From: Symbiodinium natans
Taxonomy: Eukaryota; Sar; Dinophyceae; Suessiales; Symbiodiniaceae
Assembly (NCBI GenBank): GCA_905221605.1
Contig: CAJNDS010000001.1
Coordinates: forward strand, 2,906,025-2,970,024
Direction of reading: 5' to 3'
Length of the DNA stretch: 64,000 nt
Position numbers and translations under genes: made by a program. The notes below the pieces were generated by a model. That model saw nothing but the letters and a program-made list of their open reading frames with translations, was not told where the DNA came from and did no database searches. Positions 10,830-21,548 of the stretch are shown here, in pieces (within the stretch, counting starts at the first letter, position 1; every line of letters starts with the position of its first letter).

Positions 10830-12032
10830 AGTATCGTAAACCCCTAAACCCTAAACCCTAAACCCTAAACCCTTAGAGGCTGGTGTATCGACCTTAACCT
10901 GGAAAGCTTGAACGCCACACCCTCAACCCTAAGCCCCGAGCCCAGGCCCGAAGCCCCAATATAGGGGTCGGAATGTTTACTAGCAGTCTTCCCTTGTGGT
11001 TCTTATAATTCTTATATTGTTATAGTACAACAACTCCCAAAAGCCTATGCTACTTGTGAAGGAATAGTGACTAGCAGTATTCCCTTATGTCCCTTATGTT
11101 GTTATACCATAACAACTCCCAAAAGCCTATTCTAATTATCAAGACCCCCTACATTCTAGCATTCCGGAAAAAAGCCTAAAGCTCCCAGGCCGCCCCACAG
11201 GATTCTTCGGGTTCGGAAATTTCATCGGCTTGCGTGTTTTTTTCTTTAAGAATCCTGGCCTCAGCTTATAAGTCGAGCTGCAAATGCGTTGTAGGGTTTA
11301 GGCTTTTGCGGCTGTGGTTGTTGTAGAGTGTTGGGCTTTGGGGCTCAAGTTGTTGGGTTTTGGGAAATAAAAAAGCCAAACTTGGTTTAGGGCTTAGGCT
11401 TTGGGGTTTGGGGTTTAGGGTTTAGGGTTTAGGGTTTAGGATGGCTTTCGGGCATGTTAAGCCTCGTGGTTTAAGGGGCGAAACCCGAGGCGAGGTTGCT
11501 TTTGAAGCTAAATGCCCTCCCCTTTTGAAGAAGCTTCGTTTTGGGATTTTTGGGGTTTGGGGTTTAGGGTTTAGGGGTTTTAGGTTTTGGGTTTTGGGTT
11601 CTTAAGGGATCTAAACGTATGCAGCTGCAGCTGCTGTGGGTTTGGGGGTGCAGGGGGGCGTAGGGGTTCGTCCCTTTTCTTCCGGATCACATCTAGCACC
11701 TATGCGCGGATCCCTCAGATACATGGAGGTTCATGGGTACTTCTGACCTTAATCATAAGTCTACTTATGACCTTAATCGTAAGTCTACTTATGACCTTAG
11801 TCATGAGTCTACTTCTAAGCGACTTGGAAGTACAGTTAAAAATCGGGCTTGTAAGTACCCATGAACCTCCCAGTTAGAGGCTCAAGCCGAAACCCCAAAC
11901 TCTAAACCGGAAACCCTAAACCCTAAACCCCAAGCCCGAAACCCTAAGCCCTAAACCCTAAACCCTAAACCCTAAGCCCTAAGCCCTAAACCCTAAACCC
12001 TAAACCTACAGACCCAAACCCTAAACCCTCAG
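10830..12032. other. Spacer with two TTCCCTTATG-type elements and a TIR element
   Basis: 10970-11150 holds two tandem copies of a dispersed element (GTGACTAGCAGTATTCCCTTATG... AACAACTCCCAAAAGCCTA). 11725-11870 is bounded by GGAGGTTCATGGGTACTT and its exact reverse complement, around a triplicated AAGTCTACTTATGACCTTA unit. 11187-11240 may be an exon (GFFGFGNFIGLRVFFFK), weak. Confidence 0.6.
10970..11150. repeat. Dispersed element, family VI, two tandem copies
   Basis: Core words TATTCCCTTATGGTCCCTT and ATAACAACTCCCAAAAGCCTA. Other copies: 22385-22450, 31735-31817, 41160-41275 and 50489-50595, all outside exons. Confidence 0.7.
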
Positions 12033-13015
12033 ATGAGAGGCTCACCGTGGCCAGTTCTGCCGACTCGGCTGCGGTTGCCCAGCTGGAAGCTTCGTCGAGG
12101 TGCGCACGGATAGGGGCCACTCTTTTGGGGTGTAGGGTTTAGGGTTTAGGGTTTAGGGGGTTTAGGGGGTTTAGAGGGTTTAGAGGGTTTAGAGGGTTTA
12201 GAGGGTTCAGGGTTTGGGTTTAGAGGTTTCAGGGTTTAGGGTTTATAGGGTTTAGGCTTCAGGGTTTAGGCTTCAGGGTTTAGGGTTTAGGGTTGGCTTA
12301 GGGCTTAGGGTATGCCATCGTGCAAGGAAGCAAAATTTAGGGCGCTCTTGGTGAACCGGTTCCTTCGTGAAAGCAACCCACGCCAAGAAAGGTTACCCGG
12401 TGTAGTCTCCATCAGTGTTAGGGATCCTGTTTACTTTTTGGGTTATGGGCTTTCTTATATATGAGCAAAAAGGATCCTTTTTTCTTCTTAGGGGAACAGG
12501 GATAAAGTAATGAAGATCCGGAACCCGGAGTAGGCCCAACTTATTCCTGTTTAGTGGAGTTTGGCATGCAGGGCACTCCTAAACACCTGGGGTTTAGGGT
12601 TTAGGGTTTAGGGTTTAGGGTTTAGGGTTTAGGGTTTAGGGTTTAGGGTTTAGGGTTTAGGGTAACCCAAAGCCCTACAACCAACCCAACGCAAGCCCCT
12701 GTGCCTGGCAGGGACTTCAGCGACCTCCGGGAGCAATGGCAGGTGGGCGGTGGAGGTTTTTGGGGGTTTAGGGTTTAGGGTCTAGGATTTAGGGTTTAGC
12801 GTTTACAGGGTTACAGGGTTGCAGTGTGCACTGAGCTGCAGGGGTACGTGGGTTTAGGGCTGGCTGTTAGGGATCCGAAACGCTTGTTTCTTGGGCTTCC
12901 TATGGGGCCGTATAGGGTTTCTTTGAGGGGACTGACTAAGCCGCATATCACAACAGATGGCAGCAAGCAAACTGCGTTCTGCAGGCAAACTCAAAGAGGA
13001 GTGGTTGGACATCTG
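12033..13015 (+). CDS. Unidentified gene fragment, four phase-consistent exons
   Basis: Exons 12033-12099 (ERLTVASSADSAAVAQLEAS), 12341-12391 (ALLVNRFLRESNPRQE), 12712-12742 (DFSDLREQWQ) and 12957-13015 (MAASKLRSAGKLKEEWLDIW). Each is flanked by AG and GT, and the phases 2-2-0 agree. A GTCAGT donor follows the last exon; an alternative is GTTTCG at 13040. A composition rich in charged residues and Ala suggests helices. The 5' start and 3' continuation were not found; it could be the upstream part of the FG-GAP gene. No family was recognised. Confidence 0.6.
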
Positions 13016-13295
13016 GTCAGTGCCGTGCGGAGACTTCGGGTTTCGGGTCCTAGGGGGTTAGGTATTCAAGCAAGGTGTATAGCTTAGGGTTTAGGGTTTG
13101 AGGGTTGTAGGGGTTCCGGGGGGTGTGGAGTTTGGGGTTTAGGGTTTGGCTTCTAGGGTGTTAGGGTTTCGGGTTCTAGTGTTTTGGGGTTTTAGGGTTT
13201 AGCATTTTAGGGCTTCGGGTGTAGGGTTTTAGGTTTTAGGGTTCAGAGAGTTATGGAACAGGACTTCTAGGAGAAACCCTGGACAGGTTCGGGTT

Positions 13296-13800
13296 CTCTC
13301 TTTTACAGTCTCCGTCTCATTCTCCCTTTCATCCTCTCCCTCAATATCTATCTCACCTCTCTCTCTTTGTCTCTTTGATCTCTCTGTCTGTCTCTCACTC
13401 TTCTCTTTCATGTCTCTCATCTCTCCCTCATACCTCTCTCATCTGTCCTTCATCTCTCCCTCCCTCATTTGCTCCCTCATTCGCTCTCTCTCTCTTTCCT
13501 TAAGCGTCTTTCCCTTTCTCTTTCTTTTCTCTTTCTCTTTCTCTGTCTGACTCTCTCTCTCTCTCTTTCTCTGGCTCTGTCTCATGTCATCTCTCACCTC
13601 TCTTTCAGCTCTCTTTCATCGCTCTCTCTCTCTCTCTCTCTTTTCATCTGTGCGTCATCTGTCTTTTTCATTTCTCCTTCCTCTCTTCGTTATCTCTCTG
13701 TCATCTCTTCTTCATCTCTTTCTCATCTCTCTCTCTCTCTCTCGTTCTCTCTCTCTCTCTCTCTCTCTGTGTCTTTTGCTCTCTCGCTCTCTTTCATCTC
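13296..13800. repeat. Polypyrimidine CT-rich tract
   Basis: About 500 bp of CTCTCT/TTTCTC sequence on the + strand. Long Ser-Leu or Arg-Glu open frames on either strand are low-complexity artefacts. Confidence 0.9.
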
Positions 13801-14207
13801 TCACCCCCGAGAAGCGAAACCCGGAATCGGGAACACCGTGTAGATATTCACCACTAGCCCCCAGACACGCAAAACAGGGAATCAGGAACATGTTGTAGGT
13901 TTTACATGCACGCCCCGACAAGCAAAACCGGAATCGTGAACACGTAGCTATTGAGCAAAACCTGAATCCGCAACACTTTGTAGGCGTCTACCACTAACCC
14001 TTCACAAGCAGCACCTGGAACCAGGAACACTTCGTAGGTGTTCGCCCTTGCCCCCCTATCTGCAAAACCTGAAATCAGGAAATTTTGTAGGTGTTCACAA
14101 CTCACCCCCGATAGAAAAGAATCAACTGGAAGCAGGAACGCTTTGTAGAGTTTCATCAGTCTCCCCCCGATATACACAATCAGGAACACTTTGTAGGTGT
14201 TCACCCT
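13801..14207. repeat. Degenerate minisatellite, unit about 60 bp
   Basis: About seven copies of a unit built on CAAAACCNGGAATCAGGAACACTTTGTAGGTGTTCACC; a further partial copy is at 14288-14315. It follows the CT tract directly. Confidence 0.75.
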
Positions 14208-14364
14208 AAACCCTAAACCCGAAAGCCTGAACCCTAACCCCTAAACCATGCAACCCTGAATCCTAAACCCCAAACCCTAAAGCCCTAACCCCCCGATAAA
14301 CAAAAACCTGGAATCAGGAGGTGTAAACGCCAAGCCAAGGTTCAACAGTGGCGACAGTTAAGGT

Positions 14365-14508
14365 TTAGGGTTTAGGGTTAGGGTTTAGGGTTTAGGGTTT
14401 AGGGTTTAGGGTTTAGGGGTTTAGGGTTTAGGGTTTAGGGTTTAGGGTTTAGGGTTTAGGGTTTAGGGTTTAGGGTTTAGGGTTTAGGGTTTAGGGTTTA
14501 GGGTTTAG
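14365..14508. repeat. TTTAGGG array
   Basis: About 20 heptamers with two single-base slips. Its flanks (AACAGTGACGAGAGTTAGTT) resemble the sequence near 14340. Confidence 0.95.
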
Positions 14509-14519
14509 GCAACAGTGAC

Positions 14520-15341
14520 GAGAGTTAGTTACGAGGATGACACACCCCAAGTGCCTTATCCTCTTAACTTTTTAACTTTTGAGACGCGAACGACAAACAA
14601 GGCTCTCAAAATGACGACAGTTCCGAAGTTTAGGGGTTAGGGTTTAGGGTTGAGGGTTTAGGGTTAGTAGCTCACCTCACACGCCCCATCCTCTCAACGG
14701 CCTGCACTTTTGAGTCTGCACTTTTCAGCCGGAACAGCAAACCAGGTTTTGGGCTTGGGGTTTAGGCTTCCTTGTCTGGGGATTATAGTGTAGAGTTTAG
14801 GGTTTAGGGCTCAGGGTTTAGGGTGGGGCTGGTGGTGGGCTGTTTTCAGTGTCGGCTGTTGCTCAGGCGCGGCCAGGTGACCAGTGGCACTGCACAAGAT
14901 GTGTGGGCTCAGAGTTAGCTGTAGGCCTTACGACCTTACGAGACCGAACCGCCATGTATCCATTTTGCCCAATCGCCATGTTGCGCGGATTGATGGTATT
15001 TTGGTGGACAGCTTCCTGCAAAGAGTCCAATATGACACAGGATGGGTTGGGAGAGTCGTTTGTTGCATCTCATTCCGAAATGAGGGGTGCCTTATTGGGG
15101 TCCTTATTCTCAGGGAATCCTACTTTTTGGGGCACCTTGTTAGGGTCTGTTATTTTCGCAGAGCCCCATATGGTGTCCTGTGGCACAACCTTCTTGTTGT
15201 AGACAAGCCTTCATAACCCCCATATACTACAACATGCTGCAAATAAGAAACCCACTAAACCCTAAACCCTAAACCCTAAACCCTAAACCCTAAACCCCCC
15301 CGAGCGCTTGCGACCTTGAGGAGCCTTCTTGCCTTCTGCAG
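14520..15341. other. Interval before the FG-GAP exon, possible upstream exon
   Basis: Two diverged copies of CACGCCCCATCCTCTCAAC..CTTTTGAG sequence (14540-14600, 14665-14740). 14849-15060 is open in two frames (RIDGILVDSFLQRVQYDTGW in one, PFCPIAMLRGLMVFWW in the other); one may be an exon, but I cannot choose. From about 15061 an inverted-repeat element begins (CATTCCGAAATGAGGGG). Confidence 0.35.
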
Positions 15342-18300
15342 ATCGAACCATGGGGGTACCATGAGGAAGATCCCGGTTCCTTGGGGACGAAATTTGGGTT
15401 TAGGCTTTAGGGTTTATAGGGTTTAGGTGATTACGAACCCTAAAACTGTGGCTCATATGCCCTATACTCCTATAACCCCTACTAATGTGCATGGGCCATA
15501 AACCCTTTTGAAGGGTTCATTTCGTCCCTAAGGTTCGAGCTGCACATCGACTGCTGCGTGGACAGAGCAGCTCTTCGTAGAGCTGCAGCCACCGTTTTTT
15601 TCTCCATGGGAGTTCCATCAGACAAGCACGGCAGTGAGGGGAAACTTCGCCTTGATGGAATGGACACAGCTTGACACAAATCCCGATCCAGACTTTGCTG
15701 CCGTGGTCCTCATGTACAGCGTGGGAGACGCGGGGTGGCAGCTGAATGCCAACCTCACGGCTCTTGCGGCGCAGAAACCTTACTGTTGGTTCGTAGGGAA
15801 TGAGGGAATGAGGTACCCTAGAGAATCCCGCAAGGCGGGTATATTTTGGGTGATATAGGGTTTAAGGTTCAGGGTTTAGGGTTTAGGGACCTCACTCCCT
15901 CATTCCCTACGAACCAACAGTAAGGAACGGGACGGTTCCTCGGTGGGTGCAGACCGACCTGAGCACGTCGAACATCGCCATCTTCTTCCAAGCACGACCC
16001 TCACTGCCCCTGACTCTTACTGCTGGTTAGCAGGGAATGAGGGAATGAGGTACCCCATATCCCCCTATATATACCCTTTAAGGGATTATGCAGGGTATCT
16101 CATTCCCGCATTCCCTACGAACCAACAGTAAGGAATGTCTACAGTTTTGCCTACGACGGGACTTCCTGGGCCTTCCTAAACCTGGAGACTTTCCCCGAAG
16201 GGGCGATTTGCAATGGTATGTTTGGTGGATGCCTCAAGCTTGGGGGAAATCTGATGGTACTCAGAGCTGCCAACGAGGGCACGTTGTGGCCTTTTCAAAC
16301 CTTTCAGTGGCAGGGGGCGGGCTGGTCCCTGGTACCGACTGCCAACCTCACAGTGACGAGTGAGGGTACATCATGTCTCTAGGCACCCGCAGTAAAGGCA
16401 AGATTCTTCTTTAAGTCTTGACCCCCGGACCAGACCCGAAACCCTAAACCCTAAACCCTAAACCCTACACCCTGAACCCTAAACCCTAAACCCTAAACCC
16501 TAAACCCTAAACCCTAAACGCGTGTCCATCCTAGACTTTGCAGTCGATGAACAGCAGCTCGTCTTGTTCACCTACACCACCAACCTCCGCCCTTACAAGA
16601 CCATTCCTGTTCTTTCCCTGCACCTCGGCCGGCTAGTAATCAGGGTTTAGGGTTTAGGGTTGAGGGTGTAGGGTTCCTTAGGGTTGCTTAGGGTTTTTCC
16701 GGGGCCCAAAAAACCACATGCCCACGAAACTGTCGCAACGTTCTTCGGGGCCTTTTGCCCCAAGTCCGAAACCCTAAACCCTAAACCCTAAACCCTCAAG
16801 GCCAGGATAAATAGAAATTGTATGCATTTCATTACAAGCAGCTCGTGCAATAATCCTTCATCCTTCACAATGTCTAAAAAAAGCAGACTCACGCACCCAA
16901 CAAGACCCCAAATGAGGAAAGAAGTCCGAAAGATGCCGAACAAGGCTGCCACAGGCAGCCCCACAAGGGGCCAGCAGGCCCCAGGAGGCTCTAGAAGAGA
17001 GCCCCAGGAGGCCCAGCAGGACCCAAGAAGATTTCAGCAAAAGCAAAAAGCAAAACCCGACAACCCCCCCCCAAAAAAAAAAAAAAAAAAAAACGACAAA
17101 ACTCCGAACACAAACCCTGTACAATTTCTATGAACCCTAAACCCAAACCCCTAAGAATCCCTGAGCTTATCTCCCAATGTGGTCTTTCGGCGCCTCATCT
17201 TGGCGCTTTTTTCTGTGGGCTCGAGGTCCCAGAGTCGCACGGCCCTTGTACTGCTGCAAGCCGAGACCCTCAACTGTAGACAGTGTGCTGTAGTATACAA
17301 ATACCTAAACCCTAAACCCTAAACCCTAAACCTTAAACCCTAAATACTTCTACTGTTGTAACCTGCCATGGTATAGGATAGCTTTGATACGGTCGTAATC
17401 TTGCCGCCCCTAGACCGTGTACTAAACTCTAAACCCTAAAGCCTACACCCTAAACCCTAAACCCCTAAGCCAAAAAAATACCTAAACCCTTCCAGGTACG
17501 AGTGGACTGGCAGCTCCTGGAACGGTCCGGTGGTCAACTTCACTTCGTTTGTTTATTGCTTCAACCAGTTTTCGTTTCGGATGTTCCCCTTTAGACTAAC
17601 AGTCCTTAATAGGGAGCATAGTACCCCCCCCCCCCTACAATCCCTAAACCCTAAACCCTAAACCCTAAACCCTAAACCCTAAACCCTATAAGGCTTCTTT
17701 GGATGTTCAGCAAGCTAGTGGAGTCGCTGTGGATGGCGATTACATGCTGGCGGTGGGGAGTTCAAAAGCCATCTTCCGGTGTAGGATCGTGAGTACCTGC
17801 AAAGATTCTTCCGGCCGGCCTCCGGGTTTAGGGTTTTAGGGTTTTAGGGTTTAGGGTTTAGGGTTTAGGGTTTAGGGTTTAGGGTTTAGGGTTTAGGGTT
17901 TAGGGTCAGGAGTCCCCGCATCTTCCCGTTCCTGATTACACGGCAGAACCTCCACCAAACATGTTTCTTGCCCGTGGGCCGCGAGATCTAAGCAACCCTA
18001 AACCCTAAACCCTAAACTCTCAGCTATGTTTGGAGGTCACGGAGTCCGGGCAGCGGATGTTTCTCTTCATCTACGAGAAGAAGGACGTCTCTTGGGAGGA
18101 GGCGTTGCGTTGCTTTTCGACCGTTGAGGGTGGCTCTCATGAAAACACGACATAGTGTTTCCCCAAAATAGGGGTACCCTTCTGTGCTGGCCCCTAGGGC
18201 TTAGGGTTTAGGATTTTGGGTTTGGGGTTTAGGGTGTAGGGTTTAGAGTTTAGGGGTTGAAGGGGGATTCTTTTCTATCTGGGGTATCAAAGGGGTTCCC

Positions 18301-18756
18301 CCTATTTTGGGAAGTACCCACATGGCAAGAGGAAGCCAAAACATTCCAAAAGCTGTCAGGGATGAGGTGAGTGCTTGGAGGTTTTAGGGTTTAGGGTTTA
18401 GGTTTGGTACAGGGTACTTATGCCTGTACTTATACCCATATTAGGGCACTTAAGGGGCTTATAAGTGGATTATAAGTACAGATTCATAAGTACCATGAAA
18501 CTCCAGGTGTGCGGTTCTGGATGGAAGGAGGTCGGGGTCTGGTCTGCTACGTAAGCTCCATGCGACATAAATGGCTGTAGGTCGGATATGAGGTTGCTTG
18601 CTCGCTGTCAGCTTGCAATGCTGGCGTGTTGCCCGGGGGCGATCCCTGTGTGGCATTCGTCATAGTCTAACATTCTTCAGCCGAAACCCGAAACCGGAGT
18701 GTTCTGCACGATTGCTCGAGTTGTTGCTGTACAGTGCACCCAGGGACTGAATAAGG

Positions 18757-18792
<36 letters not shown>

Positions 18793-21548
18793 TGCTACCC
18801 CCCCCCCCCTCATGTACCCACGCTTTGTGCTCGAAATTTCGGAAAATTTGTGGAAAATCTGGGTTTCTGGGGCTTAGCGTAAAGGACTTCGGGAATAGGA
18901 TGTATTTTAGGATTTCGGGGTTCTCCTCTATCCCCCTCTTCATGGATTAGGGATCACAATTTGGGGAATGAAATTAAGGAAATAAGGTTTAGGGAGTAAG
19001 ATTTGGGGATCCGGCTCTTTAGGATTTAGCACAAAGGACTTGGGGAATAGATTGGTTTGTAAAATGCAAGGGCTCTCCTCCATAGGATGTAAGGATGCCT
19101 CTTAGGGAATAACATTAAGGGAATCAATCTAGGGAACAAGATGTAGGGACCCCGCTCTTTAGGATTTAGGGATAAGGATTTGGGAAATAGGACCCTTACA
19201 TTCTAAGGAGGAGAGCCCCCAAATCTTGAGAAGGAGAGCCCCTGAATCTTAAAACAAATCCTATTCCCTAAATCCTTTTCGCGAAACCGTAAAGGGTGGG
19301 ACCCAAATCTTACTCCCTTAATGTTATTCCCGAAGTCCTATTCCCTACAGAGGAGTCCTTAAATCTTAAAGAGGAGCATTTTCAAAAATCCCATATATCC
19401 CCAAGTCCTTATCCTAAAGAGTGGGATCCCTAAATCCTACTCCCTCAATCTTCTTTCCTTCAGGTCATTCAAATCGCAAAGAGGAGAGCCCCTAGGAGAG
19501 CCCTAAATCCGAAAGCAAAAATGAAATTTATTGCATAGTTCTTTTCTCTAAACCTTAAAGAGCGGGATCCCTGAATTTAATTCCCGTATATTTACTCCCA
19601 AATCCTATTCCCGAACCCTAAAGAGGTGGCACTTACATCCTAAAAGCAGGTCTTATTCCCTAAATCCTTCTCGCTAAGCCCTAAAGGGTGGGATCCCGAA
19701 AGCTTCTTCCCCACCTTATTCCCTGAATACGTTTCCCTAAGTCCTATTTTCTAAGCCCCAAAGAGGGGTCCGTAAATCTTGAACAGGAGAAATCGATTCA
19801 AAACGTATTCAGATGCATTCAATACGTATTACACTTGAATACGCTTTTGGATTCAAGATTCAAGATGCAAGGCGCCCGGGAGAACTTGCCCGGGCATCTT
19901 GAATCTTGAATCCAAAAGCGTATTCAAGTTGAATACGTTTTGAATGCATTTGAATGCGTTTCATCTTGTTTCATCTTGTTCCGCAGAAAAACTTACGCGC
20001 TTATGTATACTACGCAAAGTATTTTTCGGCCTCGTCTGATCATATACGCATTACAGAGTTTCAGGCACTCATCCCAATAACCCACACGTTTCGGCAGAAG
20101 CTGAGATTCTGGAAAAAGGCGTGGGTACTTTGGGGGGGGGGGGGTACCATATATATATATATATATATATATATATCTATCTATAAGGGTTGTTGTTCCA
20201 GGTTCGCATCTGGACTGCTCGCTGACTGGGCCATGCTTAGTCCGCTGGCTGCCCTCGAGAGAAAACCTCAGTCAGCGCACGGGAAAACATGTAGCACGGC
20301 CGGCTCGAACCACCCTTTTTTCACTCGAAGGCAAAAGGTCTTGCGCTGCTTTGCTATGCTCATGTCATCTCGTGTGACTCGAAGCTTCACAAACGCTGAC
20401 TGTATGTTGGCCAAGGGATGTTTCATGACTCGTAGCCTTTCCCTTTATTGGGCCGCAAAAACATGCATCACAACCGTTGCTTGGCAAGGGCTTGGCGACA
20501 CTGCTTCCCATATCCCTACACATCTGCAAGGGTCACATAGGGGAATATGATTAAGGGTACCTTCCAGGGGTCCCTCCTTATACCCCTTAAGAGACAGGTC
20601 TACCGCCAAGAGATTGGGGAACCATCTCCGACTGGAAACTTCCTCGATGCGGCAGATATTTCCAGCTCCGGCAAGGCAGTGGTGTTTAGTGATTCTCGCT
20701 CGAATTCCTGAAGATTTACAGCATCTATATGGTTCAGGATTTACTCTTGCGGGCTCCCCAAATCCTAAGCCCCGCTTTTCACCTGCTTACGAAGTTCAAG
20801 CTTAGATCTCAACTGAAGTTATTAACGGCTTGCTGTTTAGGCTTTCAAACGGTGAAGGGGGTCCGTCAAGGGTTACGTACATCGTTTCATTTGGGATCTC
20901 CAAGGTTTCACAAGACATAGCACGGGTCTTGATCTTCGAGAGGGGCACCGATGGCATTTGGGGGCCAACGCAGACACTGGTCCGCAACAACTCTATAGCG
21001 GTTGCCAGTGTGGGCATCTCTGCGACCGCCGCAGTAGCTTACTCAGCCAATAGTGGAACTTTATACTTTTTACTTTTTTGGGTTACCTTATTATTTAGTA
21101 GGAGTAATAAAGTTAACCTTCTTTCCCTTGGGTTAGTGGAGAAGTAAGGTAGTGACTTCCATTGTCATTGACGTTGATCTCAACACGACCGCCGTTGGCA
21201 GGATCATTGGGTGCAACGCAACCGAACCGACGACTCCGACGCCGACATACGGGTATTCGTACTACCGGGACTTTCGGCGCTTCCGACGGCGTAGACGGCG
21301 CCGGATGTGCAGGCGCTGCAAGTATGGATGGTATGAGCAATCGACTTGATACCCTAAACCCTAAACCCTAAACCCTAAACCCTAATTAGAAAGACCTTCG
21401 GACTGGACGTAGACACAGCTCATAAGATGGTCGGTTCTCAAAGATGTGGTCCCTTTCGGGGTCCTTCCTCGAAGGCTGCCAAAACTCTTCCTTTTCCGGG
21501 TACCCCCAAAAAGGGACCGTAATTTTGAGAACTGACCAGATGGCCTAA
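15342..21548 (+). CDS. FG-GAP/beta-propeller-like protein, multi-exon
   Basis: Exons I can place: 15342-15397 (SLGTKFG), 15533-15784, 15921-16021, 16129-16359, 16535-16635, 17496-17582, 17719-17778, 17910-17973, 18024-18129, 18330-18366, 18507-18550, 18681-18755, 20611-20708, about 20841-21052, 21153-21321, 21390-21429, 21540-21548 (stop TAA). Repeated blades are visible: SFAYDGTSWAFLN, FQWQGAGWSLVPTANL, YEWTGSSWNGP, VAVDGDYMLAVGSS, ISSSGKAVVFSDSR and VLIFERGTDGIWGPTQ. That pattern (aromatic-G-x-W plus V-x-x-x-GD-x-x-x-VG) is typical of FG-GAP or related propeller repeats in large extracellular proteins. The C-terminus is basic and Cys-containing (RRMCRRCK). Phase fits at most junctions, but the reading frame shifts near 15640 and between exons 15921 and 16129, so the gene may be mis-assembled or decaying. 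Confidence 0.55.
15533..15784 (+). CDS. FG-GAP-like exon with frame change
   Basis: From the phase-2 acceptor CTAAG the frame reads FELHIDCC..VFFSMGVPSDKHGSEG, which is FG-GAP-like. After the run GAGGGGAAAC (about 15636-15645) the FG-GAP-like reading continues in another frame (FALMEWTQLDTNPDPDFAAV..SVGDAGWQLNANLT). A one-base homopolymer error would join them. It ends TTACT| before a GT inside a 35-nt inverted repeat. Confidence 0.5.
15780..15923. mobile_element. Introner-like inverted-repeat element, family I (copy 1)
   Basis: Left arm 15780-15814 and right arm 15889-15923 are inverted copies matching at 34 of 35 positions (TTACTGTTGGTTCGTAGGG...). The predicted intron 15785-15920 (136 bp) starts at the GT and ends at the CAG inside these arms, so element and intron coincide. 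A short telomere-like stretch lies between the arms. Confidence 0.8.
16018..16131. mobile_element. Introner-like element, family I (copy 2)
   Basis: The same family as 15780-15923, about 100 bp downstream, with arms TTACTGCTGGTTAGCAGGG... and ...CCCTACGAACCAACAGTAA. The intron would run 16022-16128 with a GC donor and CAG acceptor. The interior is a second palindrome (CCCTATATATACCCTTTAAGGG). The first 57 bases of the window carry a diverged relative. Confidence 0.75.
16129..16359 (+). CDS. FG-GAP-like exon
   Basis: Reads NVYSFAYDGTSWAFLNLE then GMFGGCLKLGGNLMVLRAAN and FQWQGAGWSLVPTANLTVT. It ends phase 1 before GTGAGG and joins 16535-16635 (NFAVDEQQLVLFTYTTN) in frame. Two aromatic-G-x-W blades lie in this one exon. 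Confidence 0.65.
16808..17133. mobile_element. Possible insertion with 12-bp inverted ends
   Basis: ATAGAAATTGTA near 16811 and TACAATTTCTAT near 17120 are inverted copies bounding about 320 bp without telomere blocks. The interior has AGGCCCCAGGAGG-type direct repeats and a C9A21 tract. No transposase is visible, so this would be non-autonomous if mobile. Confidence 0.4.
18756..20201. other. Large inverted-repeat intron
   Basis: Directly after exon PKPETGVFCTIARVVAV..LNK the intron begins with (TA)n, a C-run and TACCCACGC. At 20114-20176 the mirror image appears: GCGTGGGTAC, a G-run and (AT)n. Between them, two halves of diverged AGGATTTAGGGA-type repeats lie in opposite orientation and meet near 19190. 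The intron ends TTGTTCCAG at 20201. Confidence 0.6.
19834..19928. repeat. Perfect 35-bp-arm hairpin
   Basis: Arms 19834-19868 and 19894-19928 are exact reverse complements around a 25-nt loop that contains two CCCGGG-type words. Outside the arms, TTCAAAACGTATTC-like sequence extends the symmetry imperfectly. Confidence 0.85.
21430..21539. mobile_element. Introner-like element in the last FG-GAP intron
   Basis: A 110-bp predicted intron between KTFGLDVDTAHKM and the terminal codons MA-stop. It starts GTCGGTTCTCAAA, ends TTTGAGAACTGACCAG, and holds a second inverted pair (GTGGTCCCTTT / AAAGGGACCGT). Terminal repeats coincide with the splice sites. Confidence 0.65.

Noticed and set aside
13469-13921. 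Ser-Leu and Arg-Glu rich ORFs
   Set aside because: Low-complexity translation of the CT-rich tract.
20202-20550. Long frame continuing after the large inverted intron
   Set aside because: The frame does not match the phase of the preceding exon (18755, phase 0), and no FG-GAP-like pattern is visible; it may be intron sequence.
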